A stretch of DNA of 36,091 nucleotides, taken from contig LBXA01000003.1 of assembly GCA_000995125.1 (NCBI GenBank), forward strand, positions 1 through 36,091, read 5' to 3'. The notes beneath the pieces are model-generated. The model saw only the letters and a program-made list of their open reading frames with translations, did not search any database and was not told the DNA's origin. A program made the position numbers and the translations under genes. The stretch comes from Candidatus Moranbacteria bacterium GW2011_GWA2_39_41. Lineage in GTDB: Bacteria > Patescibacteriota > Minisyncoccia > Moranbacterales > UBA2206. Positions 15,438 to 24,085 of this stretch are shown here, one piece after another; within the stretch, counting starts at the first letter, position 1; each line of letters starts with the position of its first letter.

Positions 15438-17273
15438 TTATTCTTCATCATCAAAATCTTTCTTAGCTTGTTCAATTTCCAATAGTTGAGATGGGTCAGT
15501 AGTGATAACCTGGTCTTCGCTATATGACGCCACAACCTTAATAGCTACATGCTTAGTGCCGGCAAAGAAAATTCCTTCACCAACATTGCTTTCGAGTAAC
15601 AAAAATTTTTCCTGATCAGTCAGATAGAATGTGTCGGCAATCACATCAATGGCAGCTGGAGATTGTTTCAGCAGAAGCTGGATTGATGAGTTGGTCACAA
15701 TCGGCTTGCCATAACGTGAAGAGAGAAAGTCATTTACATCCTGCGTAATGGTGGTAAGTCCAGTATAATATTTTCTGCATCTTTTTGCAATTCCAAAGAG
15801 GAAAGAAGCAGCATCATCAGATTGCATCATTATCCAAGCCTCGTCCACAATAACCATTCTTTTTTTAATGTTGGTGCGCATTTCGTTCCAAATAAATTGT
15901 AAAATAATATACATGGCGATTGGACGCAACTCATCTTCCATATCACGAATGTTGAAAACTACCAATTTATTATCAGACTTAATATTGGTGATGTTATTAA
16001 GGAAACCAGCGAAAATTCCTTCGGTATATTTTTCTAGTCGAATAGCTAAATCTTCACTGCCATCCATATTGCGCAAAACTTGGTAGAGGTCAGACATTGT
16101 TGGGTAGGCTTCTTTAGGAAGTTCATTGAAGTTAGTTTGCTCGGTAATATCGCGAATAGCATAGGTTTCGTGAACTGCGCGGTCTAGGATTGAATCTTCT
16201 TCGGGAGTGATGCCGCCAAGCATTAAATGCAAAAGTCCAAGTAATCCTGCAATGTTATTGCGTAAAATATCCCCGGGATCTTCGTCATCAGCAATTTTTG
16301 GTAAATCAAATGGATTTATATGATTAGTGGAATTCAAAGATATTTTTATAAAAGCTCCTCCTACAGCGTCACAAAGATGTTTGTATTCATTTTCCGGGTC
16401 AATAATAATAATATTCGTGCCAACCATTAGAGATCGTAAAATTTCCAATTTAACCGTATAGCTTTTTCCACCTCCAGATTTGGCAAAAACAATCATATTG
16501 GCATTTTCCATTTTGAAGCGGTCAAACAAAACTAAGCTATTATTATGTCGATTGATACCATATAGAATACCCTCATCATTTGAAAGGCTGGAGGAAATAA
16601 ATGGAAAAGTTGTGGAAAGTGGCGCAGAATTCATATTGGTTCCAATGTTCAATTCATCATTGGCTAGCGGAATTGTTGAATTGAAACCTTGTTCAGTTTT
16701 GAAAATTGCTGGTTTAATATAAACTAGCTGAGCTTCTAGAATGGATTCGATGGCGCGCGTGGTTTTGTCCAATTCTTTTTCATCAGCACCATAAATAGTG
16801 ATGTATAGTCCAAAACGGAAAAATTTTTCCGTGCCTTGTTGCAGTTTGTCACGCAATTCATCAATGTCTTGCATTGCAGTTTCCAAGGAAGGGTCACGAA
16901 TCATACTATTTTCTTGTTCAATATGTATCTGTGATTGGACTTGAGTGGCGCTTTTTCTCAGTGTTTTTAGGATATCAACGGTTTCAATTGGATGTACAAA
17001 CATAGAGATGTCAATGGACATATCAATATTGATGATAGGTGAAAACCAGTTGCTATTTAGATAGCGAGGATAAGAGATGATAAAAATTGTGCGGGCTATG
17101 GTTTCACCCAATTGAATTGACTTAGGCAAAATCTTAATAGCCGCAGGAGCTAAAAGATCATGTAGCTTAGCTACACCCTCTTGATAATACTTTTCGGATT
17201 CAATCACGTCATCAAGATTTACGGGATTTTTTGATTGAGTCGTTGCATTTTTTTTGTTGAGAAAATCAAACAT
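15438..17273 (-). CDS. virB4: VirB4-like type IV secretion ATPase
   Basis: The 611-residue protein is the energy-supplying AAA+-like ATPase of type IV secretion systems. An N-terminal VirB4/TrbE-type domain (about 30-230) is followed by a Walker A motif in AKSGGGKSYTVK (GGGKS 267-271), a DPENEYKHL segment (about 292-300), a Walker B motif VIVDEAW (474-480) and a later TITQDVNDFL stretch with the usual Gln. It would sit at the cytoplasmic face and drive pilus assembly or substrate movement. It is encoded 16 bp after a VirB4-head-like gene. No VirB11 or VirD4 coupling ATPase is in the window, so the system is either minimal or completed elsewhere. Confidence 0.93.
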   Translation of the reverse strand: MFDFLNKKNATTQSKNPVNLDDVIESEKYYQEGVAKLHDLLAPAAIKILPKSIQLGETIARTIFIISYPRYLNSNWFSPIINIDMSIDISMFVHPIETVDILKTLRKSATQVQSQIHIEQENSMIRDPSLETAMQDIDELRDKLQQGTEKFFRFGLYITIYGADEKELDKTTRAIESILEAQLVYIKPAIFKTEQGFNSTIPLANDELNIGTNMNSAPLSTTFPFISSSLSNDEGILYGINRHNNSLVLFDRFKMENANMIVFAKSGGGKSYTVKLEILRSLMVGTNIIIIDPENEYKHLCDAVGGAFIKISLNSTNHINPFDLPKIADDEDPGDILRNNIAGLLGLLHLMLGGITPEEDSILDRAVHETYAIRDITEQTNFNELPKEAYPTMSDLYQVLRNMDGSEDLAIRLEKYTEGIFAGFLNNITNIKSDNKLVVFNIRDMEDELRPIAMYIILQFIWNEMRTNIKKRMVIVDEAWIMMQSDDAASFLFGIAKRCRKYYTGLTTITQDVNDFLSSRYGKPIVTNSSIQLLLKQSPAAIDVIADTFYLTDQEKFLLLESNVGEGIFFAGTKHVAIKVVASYSEDQVITTDPSQLLEIEQAKKDFDDEE

Positions 17274-17289
17274 AATTGATAATTGAAAA

Positions 17290-17970
17290 TTATTTTAGCT
17301 CTAGTTCTTCGACGTTTCCAATTTTAGTATCCATAAAAATACTTGGATTGTAGGAATTATACATTAATTCAATTAGCTCTTGAGTTTTGAGCGGTGTCAT
17401 ACGGGCACCGATACCAGAAAGTGAGGTGGAAATGTGATCAAGTCTTTGAAACAGTTGATTTTTGTAGGTTTCGAAATCCTCTCTTTTGTGTAGGATATCT
17501 TTTCTAGCGCTGCTAAATAGATTGCCTAAAAAACTTTTATCTTTATTTTCAACTGGAGCAAATGGAATGATTATATAAAAGCTTTTGTCTATAATATTAG
17601 AAACAGAAACTAATTGGCGAATGAAGTTTTTGTATTCATAAATCTGTAAACGCAAGAGTTCGCTATCTTGTTCTTTTTCCTTTTTTTCTATATATGTAAT
17701 GTATTTATTAATATTCATGCGACGGGAACTGATGAGGATCTGAATGGGAAAGTCTAGGGAATTTAAGAAATTTTGATATTGGTTGATGATACCTTCTTGT
17801 TCAATAGATGATTTCAAATCAAAGTTGATGGCGGATACTGCCAAAACTGCACGTAAAGATCCACTTTTGAGTATGATGACATCTTCCTTAATTTCAGCAA
17901 TATCAAGAAATTGTTGGCTAGCAGTAGTAGCGGTGGGTTTAGTTAATTTCGATGAGTTTAAGGTTTCCAT
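17290..17970 (-). CDS. TraC/VirB4 N-terminal-like protein
   Basis: The 226-residue soluble protein resembles the N-terminal head domain of TraC/VirB4-type proteins: FLDIAEIKEDVIILKSG ... LRAVLAVSAINFDLKS ... YQNFLNSLDFPIQILISSRR (about 22-105). It has no Walker motifs. Its start codon overlaps the PrgI-like stop codon by one base (TAATG), and it lies 16 bp before virB4, so the three products are almost certainly made together. A plausible role is a separate subunit linking the PrgI/VirB3 membrane protein to the VirB4 ATPase; this is inference from position and weak similarity. Confidence 0.7.
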   Translation of the reverse strand: METLNSSKLTKPTATTASQQFLDIAEIKEDVIILKSGSLRAVLAVSAINFDLKSSIEQEGIINQYQNFLNSLDFPIQILISSRRMNINKYITYIEKKEKEQDSELLRLQIYEYKNFIRQLVSVSNIIDKSFYIIIPFAPVENKDKSFLGNLFSSARKDILHKREDFETYKNQLFQRLDHISTSLSGIGARMTPLKTQELIELMYNSYNPSIFMDTKIGNVEELELK

Positions 17971-18368
17971 TATTTTCTGATCTCTAATAGTTTACTTATA
18001 TCTTCAATTTTTTGACTGGAGAGTTCTTTTCTGGCGACAGTAGCAGATATTTGTGGCTGAGTGGGTTTAGCAATGTGGCGTGTGTCCGCTACTCTTCTCC
18101 AGATGTACATTTTTGGTTTAGTGAAAAAAGAAACAGCGGACAATAGAAATATAATGAGTGGTTGTCCGTGTGGCTTGAAAAAAGCTAGCGCGCCAAAAAT
18201 CAAAGTTAGAATTATGGCAATAAATATGAATAGTGATGTATCCAATATACCCCAAGCCAATAGTAGAATTACACCTTCAATTGCAAACCAGCCCAATTGT
18301 TTGGCAGTTAGTGGGCCGACAATTTTGTCTTCTATGTCGATAAATTGTGGGACGTTGAACATGCTCAT
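17970..18368 (-). CDS. PrgI-family (VirB3-like) membrane protein
   Basis: The 132-residue protein begins with the family hallmark VPQFIDIEDKIVGPLTAKQLGW, followed by two adjacent membrane helices (about 28-65) and a basic KPHGQP turn, then FFTKPKMYIWRR. PrgI proteins of Gram-positive-type conjugation systems correspond to VirB3 and associate with VirB4. The C-terminal 40 residues are polar. Met3 is an alternative start. The gene is one base from the next ORF (TAATG overlap), and the 80-bp AT-rich gap upstream separates it from the hypothetical gene before it. Confidence 0.88.
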   Translation of the reverse strand: MSMFNVPQFIDIEDKIVGPLTAKQLGWFAIEGVILLLAWGILDTSLFIFIAIILTLIFGALAFFKPHGQPLIIFLLSAVSFFTKPKMYIWRRVADTRHIAKPTQPQISATVARKELSSQKIEDISKLLEIRK

Positions 18369-18448
18369 AAACTTGAATTTTCAATTACCAATTTACAATT
18401 TTCAATGAATTTCTAATGTTTAAATATTCAATTATTCAAAAATCAAAA

Positions 18449-19531
18449 TTATTGTTCTCTCAAATTTACCACATTTTTCCCCAATGCCCTAGGGTCTGGT
18501 CTGTTTTCAACTGGTTGTGGGCGGGTCTGAGGGGCTGGTGTGATTCGGTATGGCTGATCTTGCGGAATATCTTTTCTTTCGTAGGCTAATTTTTGCGGAG
18601 AGGAAAAACTGATTTTGTTGTTGAGTGATGGTGTTTTCGAAATATTGCGGGTTTCAAGGTTCAACCTTGATGGTGCTTGAGCGTTCTCTAAAGGTTGAAC
18701 CTTTACATCGCTTTCACTAAACATAATTTTCTTCGAAACTTTATCCACCGTAACCATACTCTTTTCATCAAACGCTTTCAAAATATATGACAATTTTTCT
18801 CGATCATTTGAATTTAATAATTTGGCGTTTTCGCTGTGAAAAAGGAAATTGACGCGAGCCACTGAGTTGTGTTTGTCATAACCCAAAACAGCTGTGTAGT
18901 CAGCCAACCAGTTCTTGATAGATGGTCGCACTGGTTCTGGGAAGTTCAATATTTTGATGCGTGCGGTAGTAATGGTTTGCTCGCCCAATTCTGGATAAAT
19001 CCTGATTGCATTAGCTAACGTCTGATTTTCAGTTGTTATGGGAGCATTTTTTAAATTGACAGCATTATTTTGAGAAACAGCATGGTTAGTTGTTGACAAG
19101 ATATTGGCTTTAGATAAAATCTGATTATTGACAGCGCTAGCAATTTGGTTGGCTTGGGATGAATCAATATTTAAAGTGTTTTGTAAAAGTGTTTCCAATT
19201 CAAGCCAATTTTTGTTTTTGCAAATTGCCCACACGATTTGTGGGAGATCATCTCTTTGTTGTTGATTCAATGCAAATTTTTTGGCCAAATCATTATAGAA
19301 AAGTGTGTTTTCAAAAGACAACAAGAAATCGATCAAGGCTGGATTCATTGAAACAACGGAATTTGGAAAAATTTGTGCATGTGCATAAGCTTTTTGCCAT
19401 TTAGCCAACAATTCTTTCTTAATTTCTTCAGTGCCCTCAGCAATGCGCTTTTTTTCCGACTCCAAGTCATACTCGACATATTTTTTCGAGTCATTTTGGG
19501 CGCTATAATTTTGATTTTGATAAACTGTCAT
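18449..19531 (-). CDS. Hypothetical cytosolic protein of secretion-like operon
   Basis: The 360-residue protein has no signal peptide or membrane span. An N-terminal charged helix (SEKKRIAEGTEEIKKELLAKWQKAY, about 25-50) precedes a helical domain, a Gln/Asn-rich linker, and a compact domain around 195-275 (LNFPEPVRPSIKNWLADYTAVLG ... LSYILKAFDEKSMVTVD). The last 85 residues are Pro/Gln/Arg-rich and probably disordered. Residues encoded by 18656-18704 (VQPL ... SRLNL) coincide with two AAGGTT palindromes, possibly an in-frame repeat insertion. No family is recognised. Position in the operon suggests a cytosolic partner of the export apparatus. Confidence 0.65.
   Translation of the reverse strand: MTVYQNQNYSAQNDSKKYVEYDLESEKKRIAEGTEEIKKELLAKWQKAYAHAQIFPNSVVSMNPALIDFLLSFENTLFYNDLAKKFALNQQQRDDLPQIVWAICKNKNWLELETLLQNTLNIDSSQANQIASAVNNQILSKANILSTTNHAVSQNNAVNLKNAPITTENQTLANAIRIYPELGEQTITTARIKILNFPEPVRPSIKNWLADYTAVLGYDKHNSVARVNFLFHSENAKLLNSNDREKLSYILKAFDEKSMVTVDKVSKKIMFSESDVKVQPLENAQAPSRLNLETRNISKTPSLNNKISFSSPQKLAYERKDIPQDQPYRITPAPQTRPQPVENRPDPRALGKNVVNLREQ
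18656..18704. repeat. Paired AAGGTT-AACCTT palindromes inside a CDS
   Basis: Two near-perfect palindromes (AAGGTT-C-AACCTT at 18656-18668 and AAAGGTT-G-AACCTTT at 18690-18704) flank a 21-base spacer. They are in frame within the hypothetical protein at 18449-19531, at its predicted disordered C-terminal part. Confidence 0.65.
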
Positions 19532-19541
19532 ATGATATTTT

Positions 19542-19568
19542 GTTATTCCGGACTTAATCTGGAATCTA
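19542..19568 (+). repeat. Short GTYATTCC...GGAAT palindrome, copy A
   Basis: ATTCCGG and CTGGAAT arms form an imperfect hairpin. The 27 bases align with the reverse complement of 35552-35578 (both of the form GTYATTCC-N-GAC ... ATC-N-GGAATCYA). It lies just upstream of the start of the 18449-19531 gene, in the intergenic part of the operon. Confidence 0.6.
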
Positions 19569-19609
19569 CTTCGATTAACTCCCTGATTTTGTATTTTGGA
19601 ATTATTTGT

Positions 19610-20008
19610 TTAAAACTCAAATGCGTTGCGATTGTCTTTGATGTATTGAATTACATTTTTAACTCTTTGTTGATGTTGTGCGTTGTTATCAGTTGATTCA
19701 TCTAGATTCTTAGATATTTCTAGGGCCTCCTTGATTTTATAGGATGTTTGAATAGTTTCAACTAGCTGTTTTTTGTAGACGGTAGGTGCATGTTTAGCGA
19801 TATATTCAACCTGTTTGTAGCTTAATCCTGCTAAGGCTGCAGGAAAAGAAAATGTCCATGCTGTAGATAAAAGCACCGTATTATCATTCAACATGCTTAT
19901 GTATATAGCTAATTGTTTTTTTGATTGAACATTATTTTGAGGGAAGTAGATGAATGGAATCGTGGTTTTCTCAAAAAAATCGCTCAAGTGATCATCAATT
20001 GTTTGCAT
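19610..20008 (-). CDS. Hypothetical small cytosolic protein
   Basis: The 132-residue protein has no signal peptide and no clear membrane span. It is largely helical, with FIYFPQNNVQSKKQLAIYI at the N-terminal third, a hydrophobic FSFPAALAGLSYKQVEYIAKHA middle and a charged Asn/Gln-rich tail (STDNNAQHQQRVKN). No family is recognised. It lies 16 bp after the VirB6-like gene and 78 bp before the next minus-strand gene, so it belongs to the secretion-like operon by position. A chaperone-sized helper is possible but unproven. Confidence 0.6.
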   Translation of the reverse strand: MQTIDDHLSDFFEKTTIPFIYFPQNNVQSKKQLAIYISMLNDNTVLLSTAWTFSFPAALAGLSYKQVEYIAKHAPTVYKKQLVETIQTSYKIKEALEISKNLDESTDNNAQHQQRVKNVIQYIKDNRNAFEF

Positions 20009-20024
20009 ATTTTTTTTTAATTAA

Positions 20025-21881
20025 CTATATATCAGTGTGCGTATTTCTTAGGGATTTTACATTATCACGTACATTTTTGATTTCCTGAGTGACAATATTT
20101 TCCATGGTTCTTTGATATAGTTCAGTTCGTTTAGCTGTTTCTGCTTGAGCATGAGCATTTGCAACAGAATAGCTCCATTCCGATGTTCCAGATATTAGAT
20201 TAGCTGATCGAGCAGTATTTTCAGCTGCTATACGTAGACTAGTTTGTGTGGCAGGATCATTAACCTCACGATCAACTGTACGATTGGCAACTGTAATTAA
20301 ATCAGTATTGTTTTGTAGTGTGTTTTTCCATTCATCCATTTTGGCTGGATCGGATAATAATTGTTTGGCATGTCCAGCATATTTCACGGCCGCAGACTTG
20401 TCAGTTCTAGCTCTATTGATATTGGCTGGGTCATCAAGGTGTGCGGTAAGCGTGTTGGTTGTCTCAGATTCAAGTCCTTCTGAAGCTTTTTTAGTGTCTT
20501 CATCGAAACTTTTTTTAGCAGTATCTTTTTTAGCATCTTTCCATCCCTTAGGCCCCTTTATAAGAAATCCTTTAATTCTGTCTTCAGTAGCTTCTGTTTT
20601 TTCTGATCCACGTAAGCCAGGAATTTTACCAAGAAATCCTGGAGCACCTTTCTTATTATAGTGATCCATGGTTTTTTTGAATCCACCAGGGATTGACGTA
20701 GCTTTCCATATACTAGTCCCAGTGCCTTTTGCAAAATTTTGTGCCTTGCCAACTACAGCTGATGCGCCTTCAATGCCCATCTTTTGGGCGATGCCCATGC
20801 CCATCCAGAGAATGACGAGTGGAATCGAAAATTGAGCCATAGCGGTTATGACATTATCTCCTTGCGCGCCAGTGGCTAGTTTGGAAGCCTCGCCCATAGC
20901 TTTCATTGTTGAGATGGCAATGTGTAGGACAAACACCATAATGGGACCAAAGAAAGCATATTTGAAAAGTTTATCCCAAAATCCAATACTATCTTTGCCC
21001 ATTATGGATTCTACAAAAGCCACCGGAGAAGCAATGATGAGAATTGCTAGGGCTACAACTCTGATCAAAAATAAGACAGCCATTGCCAGGAAAGTGAGAG
21101 CTAGTATAAAAACAAAAATAATTGATGCAAATAATTGAGAAAATGAAGGGTCTCCGATAGGATTTAGGATGTCTTTTATGCCTGTGGACTCACTTATACT
21201 AGTAAGGATTGCTTGCGGATTGTCGGCATTGGCTGGAAAAAACTGAAGCAGTAGTGTGTACATCAGGGAATTGGAAGCATCAATTACAAAACGAGTAATT
21301 GGAAAGCTAAAATTAACCAACAGCGCCATCAGGACAATGGTCAAAATAATTTTCTTTTCTCCAAATTTTCCACCGACTTGAAAAATAATAGAAAAAGCTG
21401 AATAAAGTAAAGCTAAGATGAAGAAAATGTTGATAAAGTCACGAACCTCAGTCCAAACAGTATAAATTGCGGGATTAGAGATAACAGCGCTAAGTTTGTC
21501 AGCATCAACTACCCAACCAAACATCATAGCTGCTGCGGATAGAAGCCAGCCAACCATTTCTAAAATCCCTAACAAAATACATTTAGGTAAGTTAAGCGGG
21601 TTAAGACATGATATGGTGTTCCTGGATTTGTCAGGGGGCTTTACTCCACCATGAGACACTTCCGCTACAGTTTTAGTTGGATCAAGTGCTATTGTGGAAA
21701 TTGCATTTTCAGGTGATTTAATAGCTGATACAGTAGATGGTGTGGGATTTTCTGTCTTGAGAGCTTCATTAAAACCAACAGCTTTTACATTAAGGGTTAC
21801 ATCAAAAAACAAAAAACCAGCAAATAGGATAAATATTGCTAAAAATAAGGCAGATATTTTCGGAGTGTTTTTTTTGTGCAT
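20025..21881 (-). CDS. VirB6/TrbL-like polytopic membrane protein
   Basis: I start at MHKKNTPK rather than the track GTG seven codons upstream, because this gives a normal basic N-terminus and signal helix (618 residues). After the first helix comes a linker, then about six to seven further spans between roughly 105 and 375 (ILEMVGWLLSAAAMMFGW, FINIFFILALLYSAFSIIF, IILTIVLMALLVNF, a long pair around LFASIIFVFILALTFLAMAVLFLIRVVALA, YAFFGPIMVFVLHIA). This matches the VirB6/TrbL channel-core family. The C-terminal 230 residues are soluble and charged. It is the likely membrane channel of the machine, encoded between the VirB5-like gene and the small hypothetical. Confidence 0.85.
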   Translation of the reverse strand: MHKKNTPKISALFLAIFILFAGFLFFDVTLNVKAVGFNEALKTENPTPSTVSAIKSPENAISTIALDPTKTVAEVSHGGVKPPDKSRNTISCLNPLNLPKCILLGILEMVGWLLSAAAMMFGWVVDADKLSAVISNPAIYTVWTEVRDFINIFFILALLYSAFSIIFQVGGKFGEKKIILTIVLMALLVNFSFPITRFVIDASNSLMYTLLLQFFPANADNPQAILTSISESTGIKDILNPIGDPSFSQLFASIIFVFILALTFLAMAVLFLIRVVALAILIIASPVAFVESIMGKDSIGFWDKLFKYAFFGPIMVFVLHIAISTMKAMGEASKLATGAQGDNVITAMAQFSIPLVILWMGMGIAQKMGIEGASAVVGKAQNFAKGTGTSIWKATSIPGGFKKTMDHYNKKGAPGFLGKIPGLRGSEKTEATEDRIKGFLIKGPKGWKDAKKDTAKKSFDEDTKKASEGLESETTNTLTAHLDDPANINRARTDKSAAVKYAGHAKQLLSDPAKMDEWKNTLQNNTDLITVANRTVDREVNDPATQTSLRIAAENTARSANLISGTSEWSYSVANAHAQAETAKRTELYQRTMENIVTQEIKNVRDNVKSLRNTHTDI

Positions 21882-21927
21882 AATGGCAGATAAAAGCAAC
21901 ACGTTTTAGTAGTCTAAATTATAATCA

Positions 21928-22974
21928 TCACCTAGCTAAGTCTGGATTTTTCCAGATCGAAGCAGGGCCATTAGTAGATGCTTGTGTATTGATAGCCTGA
22001 GTGGCCTTACTGGCTACACCTTGAATTTTTTGTTGGGCAAATTCTTGTGCTTTTCCAATTCCACTTTGTATTGACTTACCAATAATCCCTTGAACTGCAG
22101 CCGTAATGACTTCAGGCACACTTTGCGCATTAGCCAAAACATCAAAACCAATTGTCAATGAGTGGGTCATGACGTCACCAATAATAGATCCTGGAGCAGT
22201 GATTATATCGCCTTGTCGTGTGCCTTTAAATCCTCGGCCGGCAATAGCTTCAGTACGAGCGGCATCTTGAGCGACATCTAAAAGCTTTTGATATTTTTCT
22301 TGCGCATTAATATTAAAAGCCCAGGGATTGTTGATGCCGGATAAGTAGAGATTGAGGTTGTTAAAATTTCCACCAGAGAATAAATTTTGAGATGGATTTC
22401 CAACATAGGTCGGAGTTGGTTCTTGTTGTTCAGTGATCACAGCTAAGGCAGATTGCTTTAATTGGGCAATATAGTTACCAGCAAAAGCCGTACCCATAGA
22501 ACTTAGGCTAGATGAGGCCATAGCAGATGGAATTAATCGAGTAGAATAATCATTACTCGCATCTTCGTCGGAAGTATTGTCAGCAAAGCCTTCAAAGTCA
22601 GCAGGTATATAACCTGAAGAAGATCCGCGTCCGCTAGTGATTTGACTTAGATAATCATTCATGTAGAGGCTGGCTTTTTGCTGAGGTTCAGCATATAAAA
22701 AGTCAGAATAATTGCCAATAATTTTGCTGGTTTGAGAAGATGACCCTCCTACAATGCCACTAACGCTTGAGCTGATGGCTTTAATGGCAGCCTGCTTGAG
22801 TGAGCCCATAATCATACCTAAAATTTGAGCGCGCATAACATCCATCTCACTTTCTAGCATCACGCCGGCCATCGTGAGCCAGGCTTCGGATTTTGGTGCG
22901 GCAATCGGAGAAAAAGCTAAAACAAAGGCTAGAAAACCCGTGGCGAAAGTCTTGATTATAAATTGTTTTTGCAT
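21928..22974 (-). CDS. Exported protein, VirB5-like by position
   Basis: The 348-residue protein has a signal peptide (about 1-31, ending in KSEA), then a helical region (MLESEMDVMRAQILGMIMGSLKQAAIKAISSSVSG), a Ser/Gly-rich low-complexity part and a C-terminal helical region with IAGRGFKGTRQGDIITAPGSII and VITAAVQGIIGKSIQSGIGKAQEFA. It has no C-terminal anchor. The order exported helical protein followed by VirB6 matches VirB5-VirB6 in classical type IV systems, but I see no diagnostic VirB5 motif, so this is inference from position. It lies 46 bp upstream of the VirB6-like gene. Confidence 0.65.
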   Translation of the reverse strand: MQKQFIIKTFATGFLAFVLAFSPIAAPKSEAWLTMAGVMLESEMDVMRAQILGMIMGSLKQAAIKAISSSVSGIVGGSSSQTSKIIGNYSDFLYAEPQQKASLYMNDYLSQITSGRGSSSGYIPADFEGFADNTSDEDASNDYSTRLIPSAMASSSLSSMGTAFAGNYIAQLKQSALAVITEQQEPTPTYVGNPSQNLFSGGNFNNLNLYLSGINNPWAFNINAQEKYQKLLDVAQDAARTEAIAGRGFKGTRQGDIITAPGSIIGDVMTHSLTIGFDVLANAQSVPEVITAAVQGIIGKSIQSGIGKAQEFAQQKIQGVASKATQAINTQASTNGPASIWKNPDLAR

Positions 22975-22980
22975 GGTTGT

Positions 22981-24012
22981 TTATTGGGATAATTTTTGGG
23001 ATAAATCAGCAGGAATGACGATACCATAGTCTTTCAATTTGTTTTGGACGCTATCATCATAGGTCAGTCCATATTGGCCGAATTTGATGGCGACATCGTT
23101 TGAGTAGGACAGCATAAGATCAAGCAAACTTTGCATTTTAGAATAATTCGTAATGTCCATTATCGGGTCGTCTGTGTTGGGGCTGATTTTTGTTTGTAAA
23201 TCTATGGCATAGGTAGCTAATTGCATTCCTTTGGTGTGTGTGTCAACTAATTCTTCCGGAACTTCAATATCTTTCATCTGTTGCAGTATTTTTTCTCCGC
23301 TGAGAGCGAGGCCTTGCAATGAGGACGCGTCACTTGTGGTTATGGCTGTAGTTAATTGACTGGAAATTGAGTTAGCCAGTTCATCGATATCAGTAGTCGA
23401 GGTTATTGGTGTTGGCGAATTGCTAGCCAGGACATAGGACAAGCCGATGATATAGTTGGTGAAGTCTTCCTTTTTCTGGGCACTAGCTTTTTCTTCGGAT
23501 AGCTTGTCGTAGTCTTGTTTTTTTATCTTAATATCTTCAGATGCAATTTGTGGCAGTTCGTCCTGGGTGATTTGTGCATCAGTCGTTTCCGTTACGATGC
23601 TTTGTATTTGAACAAGACTGATTTCTTGGTTGCCTGTGCTGGCAGAGTCGATTGCGGTTGAGATTTTCTGTGCCAATTGCTCAGTTAGATTCGACTTGTT
23701 AGGTTCAGATGCCGCTACAAATGTTGCTGCACTGGCGTCAGGAATGAGCTTGTCTCCCGGGGATTTTTTGAGTGGGTCATAACCGCTTTTGACTTCTGTA
23801 CCATCGGAATAGCCATCACCATCCGTGTCGGCCAGATGCGGATTAGTGCCATAGATCTCTTCTTCTTCGTCAGACAAACCATCTTGGTCGCTGTCTAGAA
23901 AAATGTTTTTTGTGGTAGTGATTTGCTCTTGCGCCGAAACAAAAAAAGCAAAACTGCCAATGGTTAGCGCGAATAAAACTATGAAAGATAGTTGGATATT
24001 TTTTGTTTTCAT
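22981..24012 (-). CDS. Exported protein with thrombospondin-type-3 calcium repeats
   Basis: The 343-residue protein is the first gene of the long minus-strand operon. A signal peptide (about 1-28) is followed by two consecutive TSP3-like acidic calcium loops (DSDQDGLSDEEE, about 40-51, and DTDGDGYSDGTE, about 62-73), then a Lys/Pro linker and a long helical C-terminal part (about 110-343) without a membrane anchor. TSP3 repeats bind calcium and act as spacers on surface proteins. Role in the machine is unknown; its first position suggests an abundant or early component. An unusual palindrome lies in the leader 10 bases upstream of the start. Confidence 0.75.
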   Translation of the reverse strand: MKTKNIQLSFIVLFALTIGSFAFFVSAQEQITTTKNIFLDSDQDGLSDEEEEIYGTNPHLADTDGDGYSDGTEVKSGYDPLKKSPGDKLIPDASAATFVAASEPNKSNLTEQLAQKISTAIDSASTGNQEISLVQIQSIVTETTDAQITQDELPQIASEDIKIKKQDYDKLSEEKASAQKKEDFTNYIIGLSYVLASNSPTPITSTTDIDELANSISSQLTTAITTSDASSLQGLALSGEKILQQMKDIEVPEELVDTHTKGMQLATYAIDLQTKISPNTDDPIMDITNYSKMQSLLDLMLSYSNDVAIKFGQYGLTYDDSVQNKLKDYGIVIPADLSQKLSQ

Positions 24013-24022
24013 AATAAATGTG

Positions 24023-24067
24023 ACCTAAAGCCAAGCTTTAGGAAATTCCTAAAGCTTGGCTTTAGGT
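24023..24067. repeat. Perfect nested palindrome in operon leader
   Basis: A 45-bp perfect palindrome with 22-bp arms around a single A. Each arm is itself a smaller inverted repeat (CCTAAAGC-CAA-GCTTTAGG), so a cruciform or two-hairpin fold is also possible. It lies between the predicted promoter and the start codon of the secretion-like operon, in what would be the 5' untranslated region, and also in the divergent region of the UbiA gene. It lacks a U-run. Confidence 0.9.
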
Positions 24068-24085
24068 TTCAATTCTGATACTAAA

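Noticed and set aside
18369-18448. Repeat made of AATTTTCAATT-like units
   Set aside because: AT-rich low-complexity spacer; similar words occur near 17280, but no defined unit or edges can be drawn.
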